This document shows positions 12,601 through 27,800 of a DNA stretch of 64,000 bases, piece by piece (within the stretch, counting starts at the first letter, position 1; each line of letters begins with the position of its first letter). The stretch spans positions 659,140-723,139 of the forward strand of contig VXBA01002149.1 in assembly GCA_013399895.1 (NCBI GenBank). The letters are read 5' to 3'. The DNA is from Serilophus lunatus (taxonomy: Eukaryota; Chordata; Aves; Passeriformes; Eurylaimidae). Below the pieces are notes generated by a model that was not told the DNA's origin, did no database searches, and worked only from the letters and a program-made list of their open reading frames with translations. Both the position numbers and the translations under genes were made by a program.

Positions 12601-13529
12601 AATGTCTTTTTCCATCAATGAAATATTGCCCACAAGACACAAACATCACTGAGATTGTGATATAATGCCTCAAATATTCAGATGCAAGGTCAAGATATCA
12701 AATAGTATAATTTTTCTTACTATGGGCATATTTAACACAGCTCTTGCTAACAAATAAATTTGGGATTCACCACCAATTTAAAAAAAAAAAAAGAAACGCA
12801 AGAGATATAAATCCTACAAAGATAATCCTATAAACTAAGACTATTTTGTTTTCCTTCAGAAATCAGATAAGCAGCTCTGTTAGATAATGGTGAAAATAAT
12901 TTGATCATAGCACATTTACAGTGTTAAGTGCAACGTATATAGTCACAGCTTCCCAGAATGCATCTGAAATTTTGTCTGCTGTATTGCCCAGTTGCAGTCT
13001 GAGTTTGGATAGGTGTCTAGAGAAACTAAATGTTTTCCCTAGCACTGATAAGCTGAAGCAGAAGAATAAAAATTATGTATTTGAGAACAGCAGAGTACCC
13101 AATTAGATGACTACACTGGTCAGATATGTCTTCATGAGGATGCTGGGCTTTGGTTTTCACACTCCTTACTTAAACAGCCCTTTAGATAAATCAGAAATGT
13201 AATACATAGAGTGCTTTTCTGTATTACAGAACAAAAAGAACAATAATCCTTGCAGTTCATACTATTCAGCAGTTAAATCAAGTCTCTGAATTCTGCTAGA
13301 CAAATGTATTATCTCAATTTTTAAAAATACAGCAAACATGATTATATGGTTTCCATTATTATTACAGTCACCAACACCTTTGTAATAATTCCTGGATGAA
13401 GTTCAAGGAAAATCTGTATTGTGTCTTGCACCTCATTGTACTAGAATAAATTGTATAGCCAGCCTCATATCAGTCATGTAATGAAAAAAATGTGTCAGAA
13501 GCTCTTTAAAGTTTCAGGTGCGTGGGAAG

Positions 13530-13543
13530 AAAAAAAAAAAAAA
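13530..13543. repeat. Poly(A) run, 14 bp
   Basis: A pure A homopolymer. No retroposed sequence is recognisable upstream, so it is likely a simple repeat and not a retroposon tail. Confidence 0.8.
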
Positions 13544-16070
13544 GTGCATTAGTTTCCAGCTCTCCAAAGGGTCAAGGTTCCCAGAAAAAAAGCTTCTTAA
13601 TTTTTTGTGAAAAATACAATAGCAAAAGCTGAAGCCATAGAAAACAAAGTGCTAATATTGCCAGTAAAGTGCCAAGATTCTTTCATGCCATAGTTACGAA
13701 AAAATAGATCCTTTCAGACTATGACAAGCAAATTTCAAAAAGTCTAAATAGGAAAAGTTACTTTTTCCTATTTAAGATTCCCTGCAATAAAGAAATTTCA
13801 ACCAACAGATTTATTTGCTTTTGCAAATGAATTTCAGCCTTGGGTTGCAATACAGGATATTCTGTATATTCCCATAAATGTGTATTATTTTAAAATAAAG
13901 CTATATAATTACCTGTCTAAAATCCAAGGTATTTCCGTATTTTGTACAGAAAATTTCTTTATCATCCTTCCCCAAGCAAAATTTAAATCAAAGAAATTTC
14001 ATATAATGAATAACCAAATATCACTCAAAGACCTGAAACAGGAAAAACAAGAAAATTAATGAAATTTCATTAAAAATAATGAAAAGGAGATAAAATTAAT
14101 GTCTAATTGAAAAAAAATTTCTCCAATTATTAACTCATCTCTAGTAACTTCTCAACCCAAATAGAATAAAATACTCTTTCAAAGGGCATAACTGCTGAAG
14201 AATTATACCTTTTCTCATACACTGAATATTGCATTTTAATCTCCTCCCTGTGATATTTATTGCCCACAACATTTCTACATACTGTAAGTTTATAAAATAA
14301 TGACTTGAAGGTTTCTCTTCCCACATCCTTCAGAAAATTTTTTTCAGAATGCTAAAAATAGTTTCCCCCTTTGAATAATGTCATTAAATCATAGGCATGT
14401 GTAACTGCACCTAACCAGAGCTGAAATCCTCATTCTCTGCTCTACTATGGACTTTAACTTGAGAGCCAATCAGTTTAGCAGCACACTACAGTTTCCCCAC
14501 TGTCAGAATCAAGTAATAACTTGGCTCTCTTTGAATTTGCATGATTTATTTAGACTCTATGCTCTTCCATACAGTGAATTTTTTAATATACAGATGCCAT
14601 TTTAGTTTGATGGAGACTCTAATCTGTATGTAGGTTCTGAGTAGTACTGTAATTTAAAAAGTGATTGGATTCAGTCTACCTTAAGACTCACCTACCTCGG
14701 CTTGGACTTTATCAGCCATAAACCATGGAAATCTAGCACAGTCCCGCTTTCTAAGTTGTGTAGCGCACCTATGCCAAATTCAATACATTCACTACATAGC
14801 CTAAAAGTTCCATCAATAAATTAGTTGACCCTAACTTTTGTTCTGTGGATATAACTGATTATCTCCCATTCAAAACTCAATCATAATCCTAATATAACTA
14901 CTAATAAAATGGAAAAGGTTAAAAAAGACTGTGCATAGAAATCTTCATATAAGAAAAATAATTTTGTAAGTTGAGGATGGCAAAAATGTAGTTATAGCTT
15001 CTACTTTTATTTATATTGATTTCAATTTTCATTGACTAGTTGTTTCAAACTGAATAACAATCCTATGGACAAAATTAATAAAGCCTATGCAAATTTTCAA
15101 AACAAGTACACCATTAATAATTTACACTGATTATTTTGGTGATTCAAATAAGACAGCTCCATTCTTAAGTCCTAATCTTCCAGACAAGGGATTTTCCCTC
15201 AAATTTTTGTCTATGAACTGAAGTAGATCTTGTAGCATCTGTTCCAGTGTTTTTTCTGAGCTGTAAAGATGCCAATAGTCTTCAGAGACAGTCAATATTA
15301 TGAATATATATATTTTTTATATTAATCCCAGTCTTCATAAGCCAAACACAGCAGGCTGAATAAAATTTGACAAAAAATCAAGGGACATGCATGGTAATAC
15401 AAACCTCATAGGGAGAGAGTTATGATGAGAAAGTGGAGAAAAGGATGGGTTTTGAAACGAAGAGAACTTGAGGGAACCTATAAAAATATCTACAATTAAC
15501 GGATTAGTCAAATATAAAAAAGGAAGTAATTCTTGGATTTGAATGTTAAATGTAACATGCTCTTATCTTTAAATTTTGTCTGGGTATTTATTTGACCAAA
15601 TTACCAATAATGCATGAGATAACTGGAAATATAATGGTGTGGAAATATTAGCAGCAAACTGGAATATTGCAAAAAGTGTTCATAAAAACCTGCATTTTAC
15701 AACTAAGAGTATGTCTGGAACTGCACTTTTGACCAAAAAGAAAAAACCAACCAAACCCTGAACTCCTTCTAGAGGGACTCCATATCACAGATGCTGGCTG
15801 TAAAATCCTAACCATCATTCATGTGGTACTTGCACTGCTTACTGCTTCCAGCCAAGCATACTAAGTCAACATAGTAACTTTGGAAAAAAAAGTATTTGCT
15901 CTTAGGGGTGAGGAAAATGAAAATTGAAATTCAAAACACAGTATCACATACAAAATAAGTTCTATCAGGCTTCCTTTAGAGGAAAGACATTTACGGTTCA
16001 GTCTTGCCTTGGCCTATTGTATTGATTTGATTTGCCTTTCCAAAACTTCCATAGAGGCTGTGGTAAGAGG

Positions 16071-16085
16071 AAAAAAAAAAAAAAA
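16071..16085. repeat. Poly(A) run, 15 bp
   Basis: A pure A homopolymer following GGTAAGAGG. No retroposon body can be recognised beside it. Confidence 0.8.
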
Positions 16086-16179
16086 GGAATAATTGTTAAT
16101 TTTTTGAAAACAGTAAATTCTGAAGAAAAGCACAACAAGGAATATCATATCTGTTCTAATTTCAAGACAGAATTGTCTG

Positions 16180-16211
16180 ATGAGAGAAGAGAAATATGAG
16201 AGAAGAGAAAT
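16180..16211. repeat. Perfect 16-bp tandem duplication
   Basis: The unit ATGAGAGAAGAGAAAT occurs twice back to back without mismatch, indicating a recent slippage or duplication event within purine-rich sequence. Confidence 0.9.
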
Positions 16212-16617
16212 TCAGAAGAAAGTAAGGAGAGGAAAAGAGAGAACTACTTCATACAACTTCTGTTATTGTACATATTTAGGGTGTATTCCAATCCTAGGTG
16301 CCATGCAACACAACTATCAGCTCTTTTTAGGGAAATTTTACACATTGTAGCATTGTGGTAGCATTTTACACTCTTTTGTGAGAGAATTCTTTGTTGGGAA
16401 TGTTAAGTTATATCCCCAGAGATGCTACTTGCTCTTTGTTTTAGATAAGACAGTATCAAAGCAACATCTTTACACTTGAAGCAAAAGTTAATGAGATTTT
16501 TTATAATGTGTTCCCAGGAGGTGTTTTGTTCTAGTCACAGGCCAGCTTCTGCTTGAATTCTGTCTTTTAAGGAGATAATTTTTTTATAACTGCAGTTCTA
16601 CCTTTGCTGCAAAGGAA

Positions 16618-16945
16618 GACATAGAATCTATAGAATGGTTTGCGTTGCAAGGGACCTTAAATATCATCGGGTTTCTAACCCCCACCGTGGACAGGGACAC
16701 CTTCCAGTAGACCAGGTTACTCAAAAGCCCCATCCAACCCAGTCTTGAACAGTTCCAGTGATGCGGCATCTACAGCTTCTCTGGGCAACATGTTCCACTG
16801 CCTCACCACCCTCTCAGTAAAGAATTTCTACCTAATACCTAATGTAAACCTGCCCTCCTTCAGCTTAAGACCATTCCCCTATCATTATATGCCCCTGTGA
16901 AAGGTCCCTCTCCATCACTCTTGTATGTTTCCCTTTTCCAGTCAG
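16618..16945 (-). mobile_element. CR1 LINE 3' end, minus strand
   Basis: The plus strand reads ATAGAATGGTTTGCGTTG, GGGACCTTAAATATCATC, then blocks corresponding to GGACACCTTCC, CCCCATCCAACCC, GCTTCTCTGGGCAAC and CCTCACCACCCTCTCAGTAAAG. This is the reverse complement of the standard avian CR1 3' region, so the element's 3' terminus is near 16618 and it runs leftward. CR1 is a non-LTR retrotransposon, and nearly all copies are 5'-truncated like this one. The match fades after the CTCTTGTATG block near 16945. Substitutions throughout show it is not recent. The encoded piece would be the extreme C-terminus of ORF2 and is not open. Confidence 0.92.
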
Positions 16946-18685
16946 TAAGAACTTCACTGGGTAGTCAGGGTATATATGTAGAAAGAAATTATCACTAGCA
17001 GTTGACAACTCAAAATCAGGTAATAATTTCCAGTAGGAGTGAGAGAGTTTAATTTGGAATTCCATGGAAAGCTAGAGATGACAGAAACAACTACTGTTGT
17101 AATGTGCTTTCAGAAATAAACTGAGTTCGCTCACTCACTTCCTGTTAGTGACCAGGCTACAGCGTACAAGTCAAGAATGACAGGAAAGAAGTAGAGCACA
17201 AAGACCCAAAGGCTCACACCACTGCCCTAACCCAACAGATAGGAAAGAACTCTTCAATGATGAATCTATTCGTAGCTGATTAACAGAGAGCAACCTGCAA
17301 AGGAATATACTCACCCAAATGTCCCCTCAGACAATTGTGTCTCTGTGAGAGTTCAGATCAGGTAGGCACTCTGTCAATATGGACTGATATATAGATATGT
17401 GCCTTCAAAAAAAGACTGTACCTCAGTATGTCACCCTACTGTTCTTCACCAAGAAATAAATCTTTTTAAGTACATGCTTCAACCACCAAAGTGTTCACAA
17501 AATGAAAGTGGAAGAAATGAGTGTCATCTGTGCATTTCTGGCACCTGAACCTTGATCATCTGCAGTGCTTACTTAACGAATACAAGTTCAAGTTGAAAGT
17601 ATTAAAGAAACCAGGATTCTAATAAAACTTAGGGGTTTTATATCCCATCACAGCTTCCTGGTTGCTCCTCTGTACAGAATGAATCACTTTACACACTCCT
17701 AGACTCCTTCCATTTATCTCAAATGAAAGAACAGTATTTCATGGACAGTGCTAAATGTGCAGTGGCCCTCAGGATTTATGAGTGAGAGTATCTGCCTGCA
17801 GAGCTTTGAAAGGAAAAAATAATTAATCAGTGCCACTAACTTCCACATCCTGGCTTGTATCCAATTTTCTCACCCAAGTTTATAAGAGTTCAGCCTAGGA
17901 CATGAGCAGAAACAATCAAGATATTAAAACAGAAAGAGAAATAGTGAGTGCTGTAATTGTGTGTGTGAAAAATCTCTACTGGCTAGAGGTATTTCGCAAC
18001 ATAGAATTCTCAATATATCTCTGGTAAAAAAAAAAAAATAAAAGCACTTTAATTCAAACTGGGGAAATCCTCCCACTAAATGTTTCCAGAGGCTTAAAAG
18101 TTTTATTGTTAATATCCTTTATATCTCATGGAATAAGTGTTTTTCCTATTATCCCAGAAATACTAACATTAGTGATAAGTGATTGCACATACTTTTCTAC
18201 TTTTTTCTGTTTATTGTCAACATTTGGCTGTTCACAATGGTGTTAAGAGAGTAGAATACATTGTCCTACTTGTTATTTCAAATTCTCAGTCGTGACAGAA
18301 ACACAAAGCCAGACAGTTACTTGTTTTTCTATCTCTGTTAGTATGAAACTCTTCCTATGCAGGATTTAACCTCCATTCCTTACATTTTCCTGACACAGAC
18401 AGAAAATAATTCACGAAATATGAGCACCTATCATGAAAGTAGTTTCAGGCATGTCATGCTTTATAGAACAAGCAGATACTAGTTATCATAAATTTAGCTA
18501 GATAGGGAACACTTTGTTTTGTTTGCTTATATTGTACACAAAGATATTCAGCTAAAGATCTGTGCTATATTAAAAAAACCCAGCAGATTGTCTTCCCATT
18601 TTAAAAGGTCATCTATGGGAACTAATGTCCACTGGGGAAAAGAACTCAAACAAAGAGATATTCTGAGGAGCTGCTTTGCAGATGA

Positions 18686-18699
18686 TTTTTTTTTTTTTT
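18686..18699. repeat. Poly(T) run, 14 bp
   Basis: A pure T homopolymer within otherwise unique sequence. The segment to its left contains no recognisable retroposon. Confidence 0.8.
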
Positions 18700-21600
18700 A
18701 CCTACAGAAATTAGCATAACGCTGTGATAGAAAAGCTAAATCCTGTAGCTGAGATAAAATGAAATTTTCTGTGTTCCTCCAGGGAGGAGATTTGTTCTTT
18801 GAAATCAACCTAACGACAGTAGTATCTACCCATTATACCAAACATAATAAAATGGTTATGCAACTACTTTACTGAGGATTTCAGTCAATCATGGTCCTAG
18901 TATATCCCCCAAAAATTATTAGCAGACTTGGGATTGCTAACTCTGAATATTTCCACCATATTAACTAGTCCAGATTGAGTTCTGTGAAGCATATGAACAG
19001 ATTCTACACATAAAGAAGACAAAATTTCTACCTCTATAGGTAAAACTGTCATCCTTACCTGATCTACAAAACCACGAAACACTGGAATGGCAGGTAGGTG
19101 ATCTGATCTGCAAGTGTCCTGTTAGATATTGATTCTGTAATTTGCCTGTTAATATCTCCAGTTTTCAGAACCTCTTCAACAAGGTGGCTTTCGTCCCTTT
19201 GAAATAGAGTTGAAATATAACCAAAAATTAAACTATTAAGTTTGAAGTTTTCTCTAAATAAACTGGACAGGTTTTCACAAGGTCCAGATGAAAAGAAACT
19301 AAAACTTCCTAGTAAAATGAAAAATCAAGAAAAAACCCTCTATTTTATTACAATTCATCATTCATCTCCATAGCCTGTTAGACAGTCTTTTTCAGGGATT
19401 GAAAGCTCACAAGAATAACTTGATAACTATAATAAGATCTTTCCTGATAGAAACAAAACACACAAGAAATTGTCTGATAGACTGAAAACTGAAACCCTAA
19501 TCCAGCTACCAAGAAGACGTTTAATACATACAGTTGAAGTTACAACTCTCCAGTGTTAAATTCATCCGAGATTAATTCCAAAGGCTAACGCATTCTTATT
19601 TGCCAAGAGCCAGGTGGATATTTAGTTCTTGGACAGTTACAATGAATAAGGAATTAAGGCTGTTGCAGAAGTAGTATATTCATAAGGGAAGACTGTTTGA
19701 TCTCCATCACCTTTCAGATTAAGTCATTTGGAGAGCTGAGTCCTTATACTAAATGTGCCTTTATTAACTGTAGAAGTTTTTATCCCGTATCAGACAAATG
19801 TTTGCTGTATTTAAAAGCATCACTTGGACTTCTGTCACAGCTTTCTCAGAATTTTAAATCTTATCGGAAATAAGATTACTGCCCTACCATGAGAGAAAAC
19901 TTGTTGATATCAAAGAATATCAAACAACCCTTGTTCCAAGAAAATTTCTTTTTCTATTTTATTTTGTCCATATAAGTAACCTCCCTTTACCAGAGAGAAA
20001 GAGGAACTTTACTAACTGAATCACTTTTTATTCAATGCACAAGAAATCACATGGTCATGGGTGGAGAAAGAAGAAGGCAGGGAAAAACTTTTATTTCCGA
20101 TCGGGCAGACAGGGCATTTCAGGGGAACAGGCCAAGCAGTGGGATAGGGCTATGTCTCAGAGATTAAATGTGCACTGCTCCATTGCATATGCAGTCCTCC
20201 TAAAGAAACACACATTCTAACCTGAGGGAGACCTGACTGAACCAGTAAGATGCATCAAGCAGCTGGGTTCACCGAGAAAGAATGCAGAGATCTGCCATGA
20301 CAAGGAGAAGGGTTATTGACACCATACCAGGAATGAACAAGAAGTATCAAAGAGGGGATTTTATGGAAAATACAAAAAAGCCTAACAGATCTATTCTTTC
20401 CTGGGAAAATTACAGCTTACTTAAGAGTAAAATATAAGCATTTTGAAAACAGTGATTAAAGATAGAACAGAGGAATAGCTGCAATTAAATAGCCTGTTCT
20501 CCATTTGCACACAGGCATTAAAAATCATATTTCCACAGATTGAAAGTATTAATCTTCCTAGAGAAATGAAATTCCATTTTACAGCCACGAGATTTTTAAG
20601 AATAATTACACAATGAATCAAATGAAAGTCCAGATAGACACACGGTGTTGCTCTGTTGGAGTTGGTGAAATTACTTTGACCTAAATGCATCTTACCATAT
20701 TCAAGATTCTGCCACACAGGTTTGTCAACAAAAGAGGTAATTTGCATATATCCACAAAGTCATTGTGTTAACTGGTCTATATGTCTTTCAGATTGTAATT
20801 GAACTGTCTAGTGTAATGAGTGAAGCATAGAGTAATGTGCATTCAGCTTGCATTTGTTTATCCACACTGACAGCCTGGGTTTGGTTCACTGAATGTTTAG
20901 GAATTGTTTATAGGAAGATTTCTCTATTAATGTCCATATCGTTTCTTTCAAGTTTAACTTCCCAATGCTTAGCACTCCTTCAGAGACAAGACTCATTACA
21001 GCAGCAGACTAATAACTGAAGTGGTTTTCTTTCTGTCATTGTTCTATGTAAATAAATAATTGGAAAAAAATTAGAATGCCATGCATTATATTAATCACGG
21101 TCTAATATGTACAAATTTTCTCCTCACAGTAGCTTGGTCTCTTCACTAAGTTTAAGCACGAAATATCTTCCAACTGCTACAAAAATTTGCTTTGAACAAC
21201 AATATGAACAAGTTCTTCAATATATGAGAAAAAGAGGTAGAACTGACTTTTTTTTTATTTCTGGAGCAATAGTTTACCCTATGTAGACAGAAATTCCACT
21301 AAAACTGGAATAGATGGACATTTTATCCTTTGAACATGATACAAATCTCACCACAGTCAAGAGGAAGCGTCTGTGGGATTTCAGTCATTCTGCTGAAGTT
21401 TAATCAAGCTTGCAGAGATTAATTCTGGGCTTACAGGGATAGAAAACTATCACTCCTGCTCTAAAATGCTTATGTCCCTAGAGCAACACATTTTTTCTGC
21501 ACATTCATAGTTCTAGTCTTCAAGACAAATATTATATTGTCTGGCAGTTTTTATGTACAGACATAAAAGAGCAGAGACAGTTTTATTGCATGAACAACCT

Positions 21601-21740
21601 TACTGAGAAGCTTAAGAAAGTACCAGAACTATTACCCTCTCAGTTAATACTGCCACAACTGAACATCCAGCATTTCATTCTTGCAAGAATTCAATTAAGG
21701 ATTCTGCTTTGTACTAATTTAAAAAGCATGTACCTAAGGG

Positions 21741-21819
21741 AAAAAAAAAACCCAACCATCCAACCAATCTTCACCACGAAAAAACCCCAAACCTGAAACC
21801 AACACAAACATACATCCCA
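21741..21819. repeat. A/C-rich low-complexity patch
   Basis: An A10 run followed by about 65 bp made almost only of A, C and a few T, with many CCAA and AACC words. The composition is strongly strand-asymmetric compared with its neighbours. Confidence 0.6.
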
Positions 21820-24800
21820 TGTATCTTTAAATATAGATATCAATATAGATAAATAGATAAATTGGTTCTAGATTACACTTTGATGAGTGGCTAAGAACTA
21901 GCTTCCCAGTCTCTCTTATTTCTAATTAAATAAGGCATCTAGATGATTAGGTCATACTCTTTTCCCTACAGAACCATTACAAGCTTTTTTCCAACAACAC
22001 GGATTGTAAAGTCTGTGAATGAAGTGCCCTTTTCATTTCGGAAGGAATCTGCTGTCTAACTGTAGGCAGTCCTGTATCACTCTGCACAATCTGTATCACC
22101 AGCCTCATTGGTTAGAATAGCATCCAGGAATGCTTGGTTTTTATAAAATTCTGATAAAATTTTTATCACAGTGTTTACCCCTCACTCTCCCTAAGCAGAG
22201 CTGCAGAATTTCAGTCTTTTCTCTCCATCCATGAACAAGTCCAAAGGAAAGTGGTTCAACCTTGACACAGATGTGCCATTACATCAAAATTCCACAAGAA
22301 AGGTCTTCCAGTGTGAATGAGCTGTCTCCTAAGTGGCCAAGTAAACCTATAGTTTACATGATTGCTATAGGTGGAGCAGTCAGTTTAACATGAAGGATGT
22401 TGGGAGCTGACTCTACAGAAATTTGCCATGTACTTATCTCCCAGGGAAGGTCAGGGTGTGCTTTAAAATCATCCAAGAAAAAGCTGTAAGGTAACCCTGC
22501 CTGTATCCTGTCATCTACTCCTGACCTGAAAACACAGAAGCATTAAAAAAAAAATGAAAAGACAAGAATATCTTCCCCTCTGTAACAAACATCCATAAGT
22601 ATAAAGTAAGAAAGAAGAGGACAAACATGTAGAAGAGTATGCCATCACCTGTGTAAGGCACAGAGGAAATATTTTAAATTATCCAGATTAAAAGAAGCTG
22701 AAGGATTTTGAGCTGCACCCTGATATTTTATACTGTGCAAACTTCATGGGAAACATATAAAATATGAACATGTGCCTGTAGGCATTACAAAGACTAGAAA
22801 TGGGTATGAATGCTTGTACTCATTTGCTACTAATGAGATAAATAGAAACAGAGTTATAATTTCAAGAAAAAATTTTCATACTTGGTAAGGACATTGAAAG
22901 AAATAACTGAACTGGAAAATATTAATCTATTTTAAAACACCTGTGTTTGACAGGAGATGCTGAAATCTGGATGAAAAATTCCAAGAATGTTTCATGCCTA
23001 TGATTTCTTATGTGACACTATTACCACTGACTACATATGAGCAGCATGATTAGCAACTCAGCACGGTGCTAAGTACATTATACTGCTAGAGATAACATCT
23101 CTGTGTAGTACAATGACCTGATTCTTGGTTTTTCAGGAAAGAAATACACTCAATAAAATTAGCAAAAGGAAGTACAAAATGAAAGAGGGCAATAAGCCTA
23201 GAAGGGGGTCTGAATGTGCAAGCGGGAGTGGATTCAAAACTCTGCAACTAGAGTTGCTAAAAAGTTAACATCTGACAAGTATATTGCTTTTCTCTCATCT
23301 GGATACATACTGCCCTTGGTCCTGCAATTGGACTCTGGTACAAATAATTAAGCAAAAAGTTCTTCTATGACTAAAACTACTAACATATTAGGTCCTTACC
23401 GCATACTCCAAATAAAGTTGTGGGTGAATTTGTACAGCCCCCTCTTTGTATTCTTAGTAATATGGCCAGGATAACAATGTCTGGCAAGGTAAGAGTGTAA
23501 GTGTAAATAGCTACAAAAGCAGCATGAATATTTGTAACAGTGGGAAGAGACACTTGTGAAGAAATCAGTAGTCAAAACTTGGGTTTTTGTCAGAAACCAT
23601 CTGTATTGCATTCTCCACATGGGTGTTGCAGAATACAACTAATTCTATAATGATGGATAATGGACAGGGTAGAACTAGTAGGGACCACATGTCAGATGTA
23701 AGCACTCCTGGTGTTGTGCTTTCACTAGTAAGGATGCCAAGGGATTGTGGGCAGTGACACAGGTTCACGTAAAGCTGGAGTACCAGCATCTCCAACAGGA
23801 GTTCTGTGGAAATTGGGGAAGCTGCACTCCAGTGGGGTAGGTTCACCTCACAGTGAATGGGGCAGGGATTAGAACTTTACAGGATTCAGTATAGAAGGGT
23901 GTTTAGAAAATTGCATCTATATTTTAATATTTTAAAATATCTGGTATTGTGGATTATCTGTTGCATTACTGGTACTGATCCTAAAGACGCAATTCAGTGA
24001 TTGTTCATAAACTACATTGCAAATCAATCAAACTTCTTCAGTCTTTATTTGAAACATGTGAGTTGAGCAGTTTTTTAAGTCATCAGAATGAAGGTGCTAT
24101 TGATATTATTCTGACTCTATAGCATTTCTGATGTAAGTGATTGTGAAGTGCAGAACAGACTCAGGCTAAACATTTTGGAGCAGCAGTAGAATTTTTTTCC
24201 AGAGTTAACTGTTATCTTATTATGACAACTGAATTGCAAAGAACATAAGAGATTTTAAATAACTGTTTTCATTTCAGAGAACTGGGGAAAGAAAATAAAT
24301 CTTCACAAGCCAGCAAATTCAGTAAAAGTCAGAAAAAACTGTTACTTTTAACATATGACGACACCTGAACCTGATATACCATCTTCATTTATAAGTAGCA
24401 AAGTATGGTGATATGCGATTTCACAATTTTCTTTTAAACATTGAGCACTGAAGAAATTTGTAGTAGTTTTAGTCTCCTATAAAACATATTCATGCAATTT
24501 CTAAAGGAAAATTTGTCGTTATTTCTTGGACTTTGCTCCAAAAGCAAGACCAGAAGGTACACTGATTCAGGAAATCAAATAAACTGATCAATTAAGTCAT
24601 CCATTCTACTCAGTATTACAGAACTCTAATAAATATGTTGCACTAGTTCTTCCATTGATGCTCATATCTGAAGCAGTGCGCAACTGGTACTTTTATAATT
24701 GGATAAGTACATTTTCTAAAAGCTAGTGAAGTCAGAATGCAAAAAGTATGCTGACCAGCTGCCAACATTTCCAAGGCTCTGTAGAGTTCTAAAGAAATAT

Positions 24801-27800
24801 TAATTAAAAATATATTGGAATACTAATAAGTGTACTATTTCTCATCACCTCCCTCTGGAGACACATAAAAATAATTTTAATTGATAGTTTGAGCTTCTCT
24901 ATTTATTGCCAATAGAACTTCAAGGAACTTTGTTATTGACTTTATGTGTAACCAAGCTGTGCTGAGCTGTTCAGACCTAGGTATTATGAAAAAAAGGATA
25001 CTAGGCCAAAAACATTATAGACAAAGCGTATACTTGGGCAAAATATTTTTGAACCCCATTACAAATGTTGGCCACAGATGAAATTCTGTACCTAATGCAT
25101 TACTTGGTACAACTCTATAAAGTAGCTGAACATAATGGAAGGGTTTCTTGAATGTGAATAACAGTTCCTTATCTTGGAAGACATGGACGTAAAAAGAACA
25201 AATATAATTAAAAAATCTTTTTATTCCTATGACAGGTTAAATGTTTGTAAAACATTTGCATCATGACTAACTTCTATGTGAGGCTCCATCCAAAGCTATT
25301 TAAATCAGTGGGAAGATTCCTCTCAACTTCTATGACATCTGACTCAAGGGCTTATACAGCTTACAGAATGTTTTCTACAACCTTGCTGCTATGAAACACA
25401 CAAGAAGAGGCAATCATAAACCACAAAGCTTTAACTCATTACCATAATGTGAAACAGTTATTTTCTGCTGCACTGACCTTTGGCTTACTCCATCTGTTCC
25501 ATTTTACCTGCAAATATGGAACCACAGCACAGGGAGAAAGGCTTGCTCAGTCACCAAAACAGCATGAGAAGAAAAAGAAACATATGAAAGAGTTGTGCAA
25601 GAATAAAAGAGATTAGCATACAGCCTTAATTCCAAATAGACCTGGGCAGCCAGGGAATTTCCAGAAAACCTGTCTGCACTTAATGATAGTGAAAACTTCA
25701 GCAAGGGAAAACTGACAAAACTCAGTCAGTCTTTTGATCCTTGTAAACTTTGTAATGTCAATCATAAATTAACATTTATGTTCCATTTTGCCCTACTTTA
25801 ACACAACTACATTCAAAAATAAGCATGATGTAATTTAGTTGATCGGGAGTTTTTGTTGTTGTATTTTGGGGGTTAAATAACAAAATCCTAGAACAGTAGA
25901 AACTTGTATATTATTTGCTAACCAAAATGATACTAAAAGTGGCATAATTGAAAAAAACGTTCTTATCATCACAGCCTATTATGTGCAATACAAAAACCTC
26001 ATTGTTTTGAATAGGATTTGGAGATTGACCAATTCTACCAGGCAGAATTGGAGCTGAAACAAAGGAAATGACAAGTGCTGTTTCTTCGCTTGTTCATATT
26101 CTTCCTTTATAACTCCGACATTGACTTCTAGTGACGTGTCTAGAGCTATTTGCCTAAGAGATTATATCATTAGGACAGAACAACATGATCGGATAACAGT
26201 AGTGACCAATTGCTGACACCACTGTGAAAATCCTTGTTAAAACATGTTTCCTTACACTTGTCATTGCAGGAACCTGTAGAAACCAACAGGAGTAGATTTG
26301 TCCTGAAAATTTTTAGTATGAAATGCCAGACAGAAGGATAAAAGCATATTAAGTATCCTTGCATAATTTAGCAAAGGGGTATTTGGTATAAAGAGTGAGA
26401 TGAAAAGAGAATGAGTATGAAAGATGGTGGATTCCACCCCAACCTAGTATAGGCCTGAGCAGGCTGGAGTTTATATGACAAAACTGGATGCAACAAAAGG
26501 ACTGGTTTTGTACATCACACCATCCACTTCTTTTTTTTTTCTGAGTAGTAGAAAACCATCACTTGTTCTGTCAAAGGCAATAAGGCATTATCTAGAATTG
26601 AAAACAGAAACTGAAATAAAGCACACCTTGGGAGAAGAAATACTGTTATACTGCCATGACTATTCTTACTCTGACATTCCCAAAGAGGGAAGCTCAGGTA
26701 GTTTAATAAGATTCTTTCAGAGTAGCAGATATGTTCTATTAAATGAATACAGAGGTTGTGGGTTTTGGGCCACACTTTTCCCTATTTTTTCCTTCATTTT
26801 GGGAGATTAATTTGAATCCCTTCTTAGAATATTGATTCCAGATGCATCTAACATTCTCAAGGTGGAGCATCCCAGTTTTTTCTCTTGTTCCTATCCTACT
26901 GGACTTAATGAGGTCAGCATGTCAGTAGATACAGAATTCAAAGTTTGAAGAATATTCTGTCTGTTTAGCAGGCATTACAGAAATTTATTAAACTGAAAGG
27001 ATAAATGAGAAGTGACTCCATTTGCCAATTTCTCTTCTTTTTCTCTGATGGCAACTAATTAATTATTTTTACAAAGAAATTTCTGAGTTGCAATTTGTTG
27101 CCCTGATTCTACAGACATTTCAGAATGAATTTCCACGTGATGTAATCTGCAAGGTTAGTGAGACCATCCATAGTGATAAAATGTTGCCCTTAACAGTTCA
27201 TCGGCAAGTCTTGGTCCTGTATCTGAAAGCAGCTGAAATTGAACAGAAGAAAATGTGTTCCTAAAAGACTTCTCCATCTGCTGCCTATCTCTCAGCATGG
27301 CAAATAATGCTAAGCACTTTTAAATTCTATTGATACGGAGGGGAACTCCAAATAAAAAACTAGGAACACTTTTTTTAAAATTAGAGAGGATGTTGAAAGA
27401 GGATAACCCATAGGTAAAAATCTATTTTTCAAAAATCAGCTTCAACATTACTGAAAATAACAAGTTGACCATCAAAGGGTTTATGATTAAATTTGAATAA
27501 CACACAACTGCAAATAAATTATTTGTCTCATTCACACTGCAGGCTGACTAGCTGAGTAGCAGATGTGGACAATTACTGCTTGTACACCTTCCTTTCAAAT
27601 TTTGAATTTTCCTCTGTTCTCCAGTTGGAAAAAAATATACTGAGGTATTGTGCTGTTTTCACTGATTTTGCACCTTGATTGCAAGATACGTTTCTGAAGA
27701 AAAATCTGATCATCAGTGTCAAAGTCAGCCAAATAATTGGGTCAAAAATTGTTTAAGTAGGGCTTGGGATGCTCTAAATTTTCAAAGAAAAATGCATCTT

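Larger units (their letters stand above)
12601..16617. other. Non-coding DNA with A-runs
   Basis: Strongly AT-rich unique sequence without recognisable coding content. It contains A homopolymers at 12780-12792, 13530-13543 and 16071-16085 and a 16-bp perfect tandem duplication at 16180-16211. Confidence 0.55.

Noticed and set aside
23565..23846. A 93-codon minus-strand frame with hydrophobic stretches
   Set aside because: Hydrophobic residues are expected from T-rich codons, there is no start context or family motif, and the adjacent frame switches to another ORF.
26475..26810. A 111-codon plus-strand frame
   Set aside because: The opposite strand is also open over most of the same bases, no motif is visible and it includes a T-run.
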